Below are positions 51,948 through 59,303 of a stretch of 64,000 nt of DNA, piece after piece. The position numbers and the translations under genes were made by a program. Each line of letters begins with the position of its first letter. Position 1 is the stretch's first letter. The DNA is taken from contig JAQTNV010000010.1 in assembly GCA_028713675.1 (NCBI GenBank), positions 12,790 through 76,789 of the forward strand, written 5' to 3'. The notes under the pieces are model-generated. The model was not told the origin of the DNA, did not search any database, and saw nothing but the letters and a program-made list of their open reading frames with translations. This DNA is from a bacterium. GTDB lineage: Bacteria > Desulfobacterota > JAPLJL01.

Positions 51948-53037
51948 CCTGCTTTGCCATTAGCTCCCTTCCATATTTATAATAAGCGGCGCAGGTCCCT
52001 TCGGAGGAAACCATGCAGGGTCCCACCGGCAGGTCAGGGGTGCAGGCCCGGGAAAAAAGCGCGCATTCGGGGGGGCGGATCAGGCCCTGGAGAACTTCCC
52101 CGCACCGGCATCCGGGCGGTTCTCCCGGGTCGGGCAGTTCAAGCGGAAACACCCGGGCCGCGTCCCGCCCGGAGAGCTCTTCCCGGAGAAAAAGGCCGCT
52201 GTCCGGGATTTCTCCCAGGCCCCTCCAGAGAGCCGGGGCGGGCCGGAACATCTCCTCCATCACCTTGAGAGCCAGGACATTCCCTTCCGGTTTTACCACC
52301 CGCCGATACTGGATCTCGATGGCCGCCCGTTTTTCCCGGACCTGCCGGGCCAGCATTTCAATCCCTTCCAGGATATCGAGGGGATCGAACCCGGTGATGA
52401 CCCCGGGGATGCCGTATTCCCGGGCGATGAACTCATAGGGATGGCTGCCGATGATCACGCTCACATGCCCGGGAAGGATGAACCCGTCGATTCTGGTTTT
52501 CTTCCCGGAAAGAAGCGCCCGGATCGCCGGGGGAACCAGGCGCTGGGATGAATAGATGAAAAAGTTTTTCAGTTCCAGGCGCCCGGCTTCCCGGACCGCG
52601 AAAGCGGTAGCCGGAGAGGTGGTCTCGAAACCGACCGCGAAAAAAATCACCCGCTTTCCGGGATTATCCTGGGCGAGCCTGACTGCATCCAGGGGAGAAA
52701 GCACCACCCGGATGTCGCCGCCTTCCGATTTTTCCTCGTAAAGGGAGGAGTCCGAACCGGGAACCCGGAGCAGGTCCCCGAAAGTCGCCAGGATGGTGTT
52801 TTCCATCCGGCTGTAGACAATGGCGCGGTCAATCTCCTTCTGCGGGGTGATGCAGACCGGGCAGCCCGGCCCGGAAATCAGCTCAATTTTCGCGGGGAGA
52901 AGCGATTTTATCCCGGTGCGGAAGATGGCGATGGTGTGGGTCCCGCAAACCTCCATGAGCCGCAGGGGCCGGTCCGACAGAAGAGCGATCTTCTCCAGCC
53001 GGCTCCGGGCTTCTCCGGCTTCATCCAGCTTTTTCAT
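51919..53037 (-). CDS. hypD: Hydrogenase maturation protein HypD
   Basis: A 372-residue HypD, the Fe-S protein on which the Fe(CN)2CO unit is built together with HypC. LMEVCGTHTIAIFRTGIKSLLP, ELISGPGCPVCITPQKEID and GFETTSPATAF are the family signatures. The start overlaps hypC by 17 bp. The last residues are encoded by a heptamer array, so the natural end may be slightly shorter. Confidence 0.95.
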   Translation of the reverse strand: MKKLDEAGEARSRLEKIALLSDRPLRLMEVCGTHTIAIFRTGIKSLLPAKIELISGPGCPVCITPQKEIDRAIVYSRMENTILATFGDLLRVPGSDSSLYEEKSEGGDIRVVLSPLDAVRLAQDNPGKRVIFFAVGFETTSPATAFAVREAGRLELKNFFIYSSQRLVPPAIRALLSGKKTRIDGFILPGHVSVIIGSHPYEFIAREYGIPGVITGFDPLDILEGIEMLARQVREKRAAIEIQYRRVVKPEGNVLALKVMEEMFRPAPALWRGLGEIPDSGLFLREELSGRDAARVFPLELPDPGEPPGCRCGEVLQGLIRPPECALFSRACTPDLPVGPCMVSSEGTCAAYYKYGRELMAKQVKGQSSKVK

Positions 53038-53254
53038 CGGGTCCGAGAACCAGTTTCAGAACTTCCCGGGTTTCCAGGGCGTCTTTCTCGTCCATTTTCT
53101 GGATGGCGAAGCCCACGTGGACGAGCACATAATCACCCACCCGGGCGTCCGGGCAGAGGGCAAGGCTGACTTTTTTATTCACCCCGCCGAAATCAATCTC
53201 GGCGACCTGGTCTTCCTCGATCGAGATTATTTTTCCCGGAATTCCAAGACACAT
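53021..53254 (-). CDS. hypC: Hydrogenase maturation chaperone HypC
   Basis: A 77-residue HypC/HupF protein. It begins MCLGIPGKIISI, where the Cys after the initiator Met binds the iron precursor, then GDYVLVHVGFAIQKMDEKDA. It leads the hypC-D-E run; hypF lies further upstream beyond a transposase. Confidence 0.93.
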   Translation of the reverse strand: MCLGIPGKIISIEEDQVAEIDFGGVNKKVSLALCPDARVGDYVLVHVGFAIQKMDEKDALETREVLKLVLGPDEKAG

Positions 53255-53297
53255 TTTAAATCAACTCCAGTTATTCATAATATATTTCCTTACCACT

Positions 53298-53354
53298 GGT
53301 AGCCGCAGGCTTTTCGATCAGATCCCGAGGTATTGTGGCCGAGGGAAGCCTGCG
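53298..53354 (+). repeat. 57-bp interspersed element, copy 3
   Basis: It begins GGTAG and ends AAGCCTGCG, just beyond the 3' end of the transposase gene. 54 of 57 bases agree with the copy at 49466. Confidence 0.88.
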
Positions 53355-53361
53355 TACATTT

Positions 53362-53832
53362 TCACCATTCTTCCAAATTATAAACGGTCGATCCCTTAAA
53401 AGGATACCCCTTACTATCCGCCGCCAAACCCTTTCGAACAGGATTATTTAAGATGTATTTTACCTGCTTGAGAATATCTTCATCTTTTCTTAGGACATGA
53501 TCATAAAAATCTTTTTGCCATTTAATGCCGGGATGATTTCGCCCCAACCAGTAACCGGTTTTTTGCTTGAAGTTTTTGATAAATTTTAATAGATCAGATT
53601 CATCGGACTTACCCTCCACTAAAACATGAAAATGATCCGGCATAAAAAGAAAAACATGGGCTTCGCATTCTTCTTTCTTTAAAATATTGATTAACAGGTC
53701 AGAGAAAATCCGAGTAATATTTTCCTGAGCAAATAGAGGATACCTCTCTGCAATACAAACCGTAAAAGTAATTATTATTTTTCCTCGATATAACTTCGTT
53801 GATAAACGGTGTCTGCGTTCTCGGATTTCCAT
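53362..53832 (-). mobile_element. RAYT (REP-associated tyrosine transposase)
   Basis: A 156-residue Y1/IS200-like single-domain transposase. FLFMPDHFHVLVEG contains the HUH metal-binding pair, and WQKDFYDHVLR supplies the catalytic Tyr, so the protein appears intact. RAYTs are domesticated single-copy relatives of IS200 that process REP hairpins headed by GTAG or GGAG. Here the gene is more AT-rich than its surroundings and is flanked on both sides by GTAG-headed hairpins. It interrupts the hyp gene run. Confidence 0.85.
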
Positions 53833-53840
53833 TCAAAACC

Positions 53841-53886
53841 CGCAACCTGCCTGTCCTGAGCTTGTCGAAGGGAAGGTTGCGCCTAC
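53841..53886 (-). repeat. GTAG-headed long hairpin next to RAYT
   Basis: On the minus strand GTAG precedes CGCAACC; the matching GGTTGCG lies 33 bases on, so outer arms pair around a longer loop. First of the palindromes 5' of the transposase. Confidence 0.65.
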
Positions 53887-54050
53887 CAAACATTCAAAAT
53901 CTTATTCTTGTATCGGTAGCCACAGGCTTCAGCCTGCGCAATTCCGCAACCTAAAGGTTGCGCCTACCAAACATTCAAAATCTTATTCTTGTATCGGTAG
54001 CCGCATGCTTCAGCCTGCGCTATTCCGCAACCTAAAGGTTGCGCCTACCA
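53881..54050. repeat. 81-bp direct repeat carrying two REP-like hairpins per unit
   Basis: Two nearly identical 81-bp units (53881-53961, 53962-54042) and the start of a third. Each unit holds GGTAG + C(C/A)GCAGGC-TTCA-GCCTGCG (53915-53938 and 53996-54019) on the plus strand and GGTAGG + CGCAACC-TTTA-GGTTGCG (53944-53968 and 54025-54049) on the minus strand, so the hairpins alternate in orientation, as in BIME-type REP clusters. Confidence 0.85.
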
Positions 54051-54067
54051 GAATGTAATTATTTTTA

Positions 54068-54091
54068 CGCAGGCTAAAGCCTGCAGCTACC
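54068..54091 (-). repeat. GTAG-headed hairpin
   Basis: The minus strand reads GGTAGC then TGCAGGC-TTTA-GCCTGCG. Last hairpin of the cluster, just after the hypF stop. Confidence 0.75.
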
Positions 54092-54098
54092 TTTTGAT

Positions 54099-54119
54099 GA
54101 CTTAGGACTTCGGACTATT
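54099..54119. repeat. Short heptamer array, 3 units, covering the hypF stop
   Basis: GACTTAG, GACTTCG, GACTATT. The complement of the hypF stop codon is at 54115-54117. Confidence 0.65.
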
Positions 54120-56376
54120 GATGCATTGCATAATACGCCTGCCCCAGCGAGATCCCCCCATCGTTGGCCGGGACCAGGCGGTTGATGTAAATCGAAAAAC
54201 CCGATCCTTCCAGAAGCTCGAAAACCCGGCCCAACAGGAAGTGGTTCTGGAACACCCCCCCGCTCAAAATCAGACTTGAGTGCCCGGTCCGATCCCGCAT
54301 CCAGCCCGCCACCCGGGCAATCACCCGGGCCACCGAATTATGAAAGCGGGCGGAGATCACGGATTTATCCGTTCCTTTCCGGATTTCCTCCACCACCGCC
54401 TGGATGACGGGATCCGGATCAATGTTCAAAATCCCTTTGATCTCATCTAAACCGAAAAGATATTCCCCGGGTTCACCCCGCCGGGCCGCCTGCTCGAGTT
54501 CGATGGCCGCCTGGCCTTCATACCTCGCCGCGCCCCGCACCCCGAGCAGGGCGCTGACCGCGTCAAAAAGCCGGCCCGCGCTCGAGCAGGGCGGGGAATT
54601 GATTCCCCGCCTGACCGCCGCCTTCAGGACCGACCATTTCTCCAGATCGAGTTCCCGGACGAAGGGAATATCCAGCCCGGCCAGCTTTTCCCCGGCTATC
54701 CGGTCCAGGTACACGGCCGCCATCCGCCATGGCTCCCTGATCCCCTGCTCCCCTCCCGGCAGCGGGATATAACGGATGTGCGCGAGCCGCCGGTAGCCCT
54801 GCAGAGACACCTCCAGGAACTCTCCGCCCCAGATCGTGCCGTCGTCCCCGTAACCGGTCCCGTCCATCGTCACCGCCAGCGCCGGACCGGCCAGCCCGTG
54901 CTCGGCCATCACGGAGAGCGCGTGGGCATAATGATGCTGGACGCCGACACGGGGTAAAGGGATTTCCCGGGCGTGCCGGGTGGAGAGATAATCCGGATGC
55001 AGGTCGTAGGCGACCAGCCCGGGCTCGATCTCGAAAAAGCGCCGGAAATGCGCGATCCCCTCCTGGAATGATTTCAGGGTCTCAAAATTCTCCAGGTCCC
55101 CGATGTGATGGCTGACGAAGGCCGAACTCCCCTTGGTCAGGCAGAAGGTGTTTTTCAGCTCGGCCCCTAGGGCCAGGACGCTTTTTCCGCCCCGCGCGAG
55201 GGGAATCGGGGCGGGAACGTAACCCCTCGCCCTTCGTAGGAAAACGGTCCCCCCCCGGAAGGGCTTGATCACGGAATCGTCGCAGCGGGTGTGGATCTCG
55301 CGGTTATGAAAGAGGAAATAATCGGCGATCTCCGCGAGCCGTTTCCGGGCTTCCTCGTCCCGGTAGGCGATCGGCTCATCGCTCATGTTCCCGCTGGTCA
55401 TCACCAGGCAGTCGAGTTCCCCGTCGAAAAGCAGGCGGTGAAGCGGGGTATACGGCAGCATCATCCCCAGGGTGTTTTGAAAAGGGGCAACAGAAGAGGC
55501 GACCCGGGCCCCGGTTTTCATGGGCAGAACCACGATCGGGGCTTCCCGGGATTCCAGCAGTTTCTCCGCCTCCCCGTCCGCCTCGCAGAGTTCCCGGATG
55601 ACCCCCAGGTCGCGGGCCATCAGGGCAAAGGGCTTGTCCTCCCGGTATTTCCGGCTCCGGAGCCGGCTGACGGCTTCCTCGTTCCGGGCCGAAACCGCGA
55701 GGTGAAACCCTCCCATCCCCTTGACCGCCACGACCACCCCATTTTTCAAAAGCTTCCGTGTCTCCCCGGCCGGGTCCGGCCCGGCGATTTCCCGTCCGGC
55801 CGGGTCCAGAAGCCGGAGGCCGGGGCCGCAATCCGGGCAGGCATTGGGCTCGGCATGGAAACGGCGGTTTCCCGGGTCGCGGTATTCCTTTTCGCAGGCC
55901 GAGCACATTTTAAAAATCGCCATCGTGGTTTTTTCCCGATCGTAGGGTACGTCCCGGATGATCGTGAAACGCGGCCCGCAGTTGGTGCAGTTGATAAAAG
56001 GATAATGAACGCGGCGGTCCTTCTGATCAGAAAACTCCCGGAGGCAATCCCCGCAAATTGCGATGTCGGGCGGGACGAGAGCTGATCTCTCCCCGCCCCG
56101 TTCGCTTTCCCGGATTTCAAAGCTTTTATCACCAACCGGGGGCAGGTCATGGGTGAGGATATTTTCAATTCGGGCCTGGGGCGGGCTCGCTTTGAGACTG
56201 GAAAGAAAACCCTGGATAATGTCCTTCTCCCCCTCAACCTCAATCTGTACACCCTTCTCATCATTTAAAACCCATCCGGAGAGGCCGTGTTTTCGGGCGA
56301 GGTTATAAACAAAGGGGCGGAATCCCACCCCCTGGACTATTCCCTCGACCAGAATATGAACACGGGATTTAGTCAT
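54115..56376 (-). CDS. hypF: Carbamoyltransferase HypF
   Basis: A 753-residue HypF that makes the cyanide precursor from carbamoyl phosphate and passes it to HypE. Domains in order: acylphosphatase (VQGVGFRPFVYNLARKHGL), two zinc-finger-like CxxC pairs (CGDCLREF, CTNCGPRF, CSACEKEYRD, CPDCGPGL), a YrdC-like domain and a Kae1-like domain with VGVQHHYAHALSVMAEHG. Full length. It follows the maturation protease by 21 bp. Confidence 0.96.
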   Translation of the reverse strand: MTKSRVHILVEGIVQGVGFRPFVYNLARKHGLSGWVLNDEKGVQIEVEGEKDIIQGFLSSLKASPPQARIENILTHDLPPVGDKSFEIRESERGGERSALVPPDIAICGDCLREFSDQKDRRVHYPFINCTNCGPRFTIIRDVPYDREKTTMAIFKMCSACEKEYRDPGNRRFHAEPNACPDCGPGLRLLDPAGREIAGPDPAGETRKLLKNGVVVAVKGMGGFHLAVSARNEEAVSRLRSRKYREDKPFALMARDLGVIRELCEADGEAEKLLESREAPIVVLPMKTGARVASSVAPFQNTLGMMLPYTPLHRLLFDGELDCLVMTSGNMSDEPIAYRDEEARKRLAEIADYFLFHNREIHTRCDDSVIKPFRGGTVFLRRARGYVPAPIPLARGGKSVLALGAELKNTFCLTKGSSAFVSHHIGDLENFETLKSFQEGIAHFRRFFEIEPGLVAYDLHPDYLSTRHAREIPLPRVGVQHHYAHALSVMAEHGLAGPALAVTMDGTGYGDDGTIWGGEFLEVSLQGYRRLAHIRYIPLPGGEQGIREPWRMAAVYLDRIAGEKLAGLDIPFVRELDLEKWSVLKAAVRRGINSPPCSSAGRLFDAVSALLGVRGAARYEGQAAIELEQAARRGEPGEYLFGLDEIKGILNIDPDPVIQAVVEEIRKGTDKSVISARFHNSVARVIARVAGWMRDRTGHSSLILSGGVFQNHFLLGRVFELLEGSGFSIYINRLVPANDGGISLGQAYYAMHQ

Positions 56377-56397
56377 GATCCTCGGTGAATCTGCCGG

Positions 56398-56859
56398 TTA
56401 CCTGCTCTTGAATTCGTTGAGAACGGTTTCGGTAATCTTCGGAAGCTGGGCTTTTACCTCCGGCGTAAGTTCCATTCCCATTTCCATCTCTTTGGGCTCG
56501 ACGCCGATGATGATCACCTCGGCGTGGAAATCCCCCGCCTGTTTAGCCAGCTGGATCACCTGGAGCGGCCCCATGGCGTGGAGCGAAAGCGCGGCGTCCA
56601 CCGGCAGGCTCTCCGGGGTCAGACGGTAAATCGTTCCCGGGGGCGCCCCGGTTCGCAGGGCGTCAATGATTACGATTTTTTCCGCGGCCTGGATCTGGGG
56701 CAGGTAGTCGAGGATCGAGGTTTCCGCCTCTATCACCAGGACCCCCGGGGGGAGCTTTTCCCGCTCGAGGGCATGGACCGCGTGCATCCCCACTCCCTCA
56801 TCCTGGAAGATGGTATTACCCACGCCGATGATTAAAGTCTTAGGTGTTTCCATAACCAT
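56398..56859 (-). CDS. [NiFe]-hydrogenase maturation endopeptidase
   Basis: A 153-residue HyaD/HybD-family protease. LIIGVGNTIFQDEGVGMHAVHAL contains the first metal-binding acid, and IIDALRTGAPPGTIYRL and SLHAMGPLQVIQLA the second site and His. It trims the C-terminus of the hydrogenase large subunit after nickel insertion. It is cut off from the structural genes by the tetR-aldehyde dehydrogenase cassette. Confidence 0.92.
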   Translation of the reverse strand: MVMETPKTLIIGVGNTIFQDEGVGMHAVHALEREKLPPGVLVIEAETSILDYLPQIQAAEKIVIIDALRTGAPPGTIYRLTPESLPVDAALSLHAMGPLQVIQLAKQAGDFHAEVIIIGVEPKEMEMGMELTPEVKAQLPKITETVLNEFKSR

Positions 56860-56922
56860 TTTATCTGATTATAACCGATCCGACTTCCCGGATTCCCTAT
56901 TGATTCATGCCTTTGGATGTAA

Positions 56923-56952
56923 TTGACAATAATAGACCGATCAGTCTATTAT
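56923..56952 (+). promoter_or_regulatory. Promoter of the tetR gene with the operator in its spacer
   Basis: TTGACA at 56923-56928 and TATTAT at 56947-56952 are 18 bp apart, and the 20-bp palindrome at 56931-56950 fills the spacer. This predicts tight autorepression. It also rules out the upstream ATG at 56907 as start. Confidence 0.75.
56931..56950. promoter_or_regulatory. Operator 1 of the TetR-family regulator
   Basis: AATAGACCGATCAGTCTATT: perfect 7-bp arms AATAGAC and GTCTATT around CGATCA. A second version lies at 57620. Confidence 0.85.
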
Positions 56953-56975
56953 TTATTTCCAGGAGAAATTCGGAT

Positions 56976-57602
56976 TTGAAAACTGCGAAGAAGCTGACGG
57001 CCAAGGGGCAGTCAAGAAAGAAAGAATTCCTCGAAAAAGCGTTGGACCTTTTCGGCGAGAAAGGCTATCACGCTACCACCATTGACGATATTGTCAGGGC
57101 CGGGGCTACCGGCAAAGGCACTTTCTATTGGTATTGGCAAAGCAAGGACGAGATTTTCCTGGAATTGCTCTCAAATAAGTTCGAGAGTTACATCTCCGCC
57201 TTGGAAAATATTCAGCAAATGAAGCTGCCTACCGCCGACAAGCTCATCATGCTGTTCACCGAAATCGGGAATATGCTCGTGAAATACCGTAAATTATGCA
57301 AACTTATTTATCTGTTGATTTCTACCAATGCCGATGAATTCAACTCCGACGTCCTGAAAGTGACCAATGACTATTATTCCCGTTTTCGCAAGATTCTTGT
57401 TCAGTTTATCCAGGACGGTCAGAAGGAAGGCAGCATATCCCGTGATGTTGATGCGCAGCATCTGGCCACCATTTTAATTTCGATCGTCGACGGCCTTCTG
57501 CTTCAAGAAAAAGTAATGAATACCAATTATTTGCATCCGAAAATGGGGGAATCGTTAATTCGAGTGCTGAGAAGTGGAATTATGGTTAAATCCGCGGGGT
57601 GA
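56976..57602 (+). CDS. TetR-family transcriptional regulator
   Basis: A 208-residue TetR repressor. I choose the TTG at 56976, with AGGAG 10 bases upstream, because the promoter overlaps any earlier start. The helix-turn-helix lies at about residues 25-55 (HATTIDDIVRAGATGKGTFYWYWQSKDEIF). The C-terminal ligand domain gives no hint of the effector. It faces the aldehyde dehydrogenase gene in tandem and is visibly lower in GC than the flanking hydrogenase genes. Confidence 0.92.
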   Translation: MKTAKKLTAKGQSRKKEFLEKALDLFGEKGYHATTIDDIVRAGATGKGTFYWYWQSKDEIFLELLSNKFESYISALENIQQMKLPTADKLIMLFTEIGNMLVKYRKLCKLIYLLISTNADEFNSDVLKVTNDYYSRFRKILVQFIQDGQKEGSISRDVDAQHLATILISIVDGLLLQEKVMNTNYLHPKMGESLIRVLRSGIMVKSAG

Positions 57603-57619
57603 TATTTTTTTCAAGCATA

Positions 57620-57639
57620 ACTAGACCGGCTAGTCTATT
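57620..57639. promoter_or_regulatory. Operator 2 upstream of the aldehyde dehydrogenase gene
   Basis: ACTAGACCGGCTAGTCTATT matches operator 1 at 16 of 20 bases. It lies 30 bp before the aldehyde dehydrogenase start, so the regulator should control both genes. Confidence 0.78.
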
Positions 57640-57668
57640 GTCAGTCCAGAACCGGAAAGGAGAAAAAG

Positions 57669-59219
57669 ATGAGCAATCCGACTCACAAAGAGAATAAATC
57701 GCCGAATGAAGCCCAGTCGAAAATCCGGGTCAATAGTCCTCTGGACGGGTCTTTGGTCGGCGAAGTTCCCGCCTTCAGTATCGAAGAAGCCAGGCAGAAG
57801 CTCGCCGAAGTCCGCCGGGCCCAGCTCGCGTGGGCCCGGACTTCGTTCCCCCAAAGACGCCGGATCATGCATGAATTTCTAAAACATCTGGTGCGAAGGT
57901 CCGACGAGCTGGCTGAACTCATCTCCCGGGAGACCGGAAAAACCCTTTACGAAGCTAATGTTTTCGAAATCATGCCTCTGATCCGCCTGACCTCCTACTT
58001 CGCCAACCGGGCCGGAAAGATCCTGCGAAAAAGAAGGATTTCGATTTCTATCTTCAAGAACCGTTCCAGCTACCTGCATTATCGCCCGCGCGGCGTGGTC
58101 CTGATCATCGCGCCCTGGAATTTTCCGTTGAACATCCCGGGGGGCGAGGCAATCATGTCATTAATGGCCGGGAACGGGGTCCTGCTTAAACCCGCTTCCC
58201 TCACGCCCCTCATCGCTTACAAGCTCCGAGAGATATTCGACGAAGCCGGATTGGATAAAAATCTTTTTCAAATTGTTTCCGGTCCGGGAGTGATCGCCTC
58301 GGAGCTGATCGAGAGCGGAGTGGATTACGTTAATTTCACCGGCTCAACCGCGGTCGGCAAAAAAGTCTCCGAGTTATGCGGCCGCAAGCTGACGCCCTGC
58401 TCAATGGAACTGGGAGGAAAGGCGCCGGCGATCATCTGTGAAGACGCCGACCTTGAATATACTTCGAAATCAATCGTCTGGGGGGCATTCGCCAATTCCG
58501 GTCAGATTTGCGCTTCGGTGGAACGGGTTTACGTGCCTGAAAATATTTACGATTCCTTCCTGAAAAAGGCTTTGAGCCACGCCCGAACCATCCGGCAGGG
58601 AAACCCCTTGAAGGGCGAGATGGACATGGGGGCCATGACCGACCCCCGGCAGCTGGAAATCCTGGAGGGAATGATTACCGAAGCCAGGGAGAAAGGGGCG
58701 AAAATACTTCTCGGCGGCCGCCGGTCGCCCCAGGGCAAGATGTTCTTCGAGCCCACCGTGATCGCCGATGCCGACGAAAGCATGCGGGTCGGCTGCGAGG
58801 AATCCTTCGGACCGCTCCTGACCATAATGAAGGTAAAAAATGAAGAGGAAGCCATCCGACGGGCAAACGACAGCAGTTACGGCTTGATCGCTTACGTTTA
58901 CTCCGCCAATTGCTCCCAGGCTAGGAAGATCGCCGAGCGGCTCGAAGCCGGCACGGTCATGATCAACGAAGTCCTGATGAGCCACGCCTTCCCGGAAGCG
59001 CCCTGGCAAGGGGTAAAGGAAAGCGGGGTCGGCCGGGTCCACTCCGATGACGGCCTCCGAGACCTCACCTACCCCTACCATGTCAATTACGAACTTATCC
59101 CCCTGAGGGTCCCCGTAGGTTATCCCTATAGCAATAACAAAGCGAAACTGCTGGTAAAAACCATGGCCAGGATCAATCGGGGTGGTTTGGGGAAAATCGT
59201 CGACATTCTGCTGAAATAG
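57669..59219 (+). CDS. NAD(P)-dependent aldehyde dehydrogenase
   Basis: A 516-residue ALDH superfamily enzyme with AAAGGAG before its ATG. VVLIIAPWNFPLNIPGGEA binds the cofactor, Glu247 in MELGGKAPAII is the general base and Cys281 in SGQICASVERVYV the nucleophile. It oxidises an aldehyde to an acid; the C-terminal extension (about 35 residues) is of the kind seen in ALDHs acting on longer-chain aldehydes. The TetR gene directly upstream and operator 2 show it is inducible. Confidence 0.94.
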   Translation: MSNPTHKENKSPNEAQSKIRVNSPLDGSLVGEVPAFSIEEARQKLAEVRRAQLAWARTSFPQRRRIMHEFLKHLVRRSDELAELISRETGKTLYEANVFEIMPLIRLTSYFANRAGKILRKRRISISIFKNRSSYLHYRPRGVVLIIAPWNFPLNIPGGEAIMSLMAGNGVLLKPASLTPLIAYKLREIFDEAGLDKNLFQIVSGPGVIASELIESGVDYVNFTGSTAVGKKVSELCGRKLTPCSMELGGKAPAIICEDADLEYTSKSIVWGAFANSGQICASVERVYVPENIYDSFLKKALSHARTIRQGNPLKGEMDMGAMTDPRQLEILEGMITEAREKGAKILLGGRRSPQGKMFFEPTVIADADESMRVGCEESFGPLLTIMKVKNEEEAIRRANDSSYGLIAYVYSANCSQARKIAERLEAGTVMINEVLMSHAFPEAPWQGVKESGVGRVHSDDGLRDLTYPYHVNYELIPLRVPVGYPYSNNKAKLLVKTMARINRGGLGKIVDILLK

Positions 59220-59233
59220 TTTATTCAGCGATT

Positions 59234-59276
59234 AAAAAGCCTGCCTTCCCCAGATCGGGAAAGACAGGCTTTTTAT
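59234..59276. terminator. Bidirectional terminator
   Basis: AAAAAGCCTG...CAGGCTTTTT with an inner CTTCCC/GGGAAAG stem lies between the convergent aldehyde dehydrogenase and hydrogenase large-subunit genes. Confidence 0.8.
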
Positions 59277-59303
59277 AACGCTTTAATATTCAGTATTCCG
59301 GAC

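Noticed and set aside
53881-54050. Origin or iteron array
   Set aside because: The 81-bp units are made of REP-like hairpins and lie next to a RAYT; no dnaA, rep or DnaA-box pattern is present.
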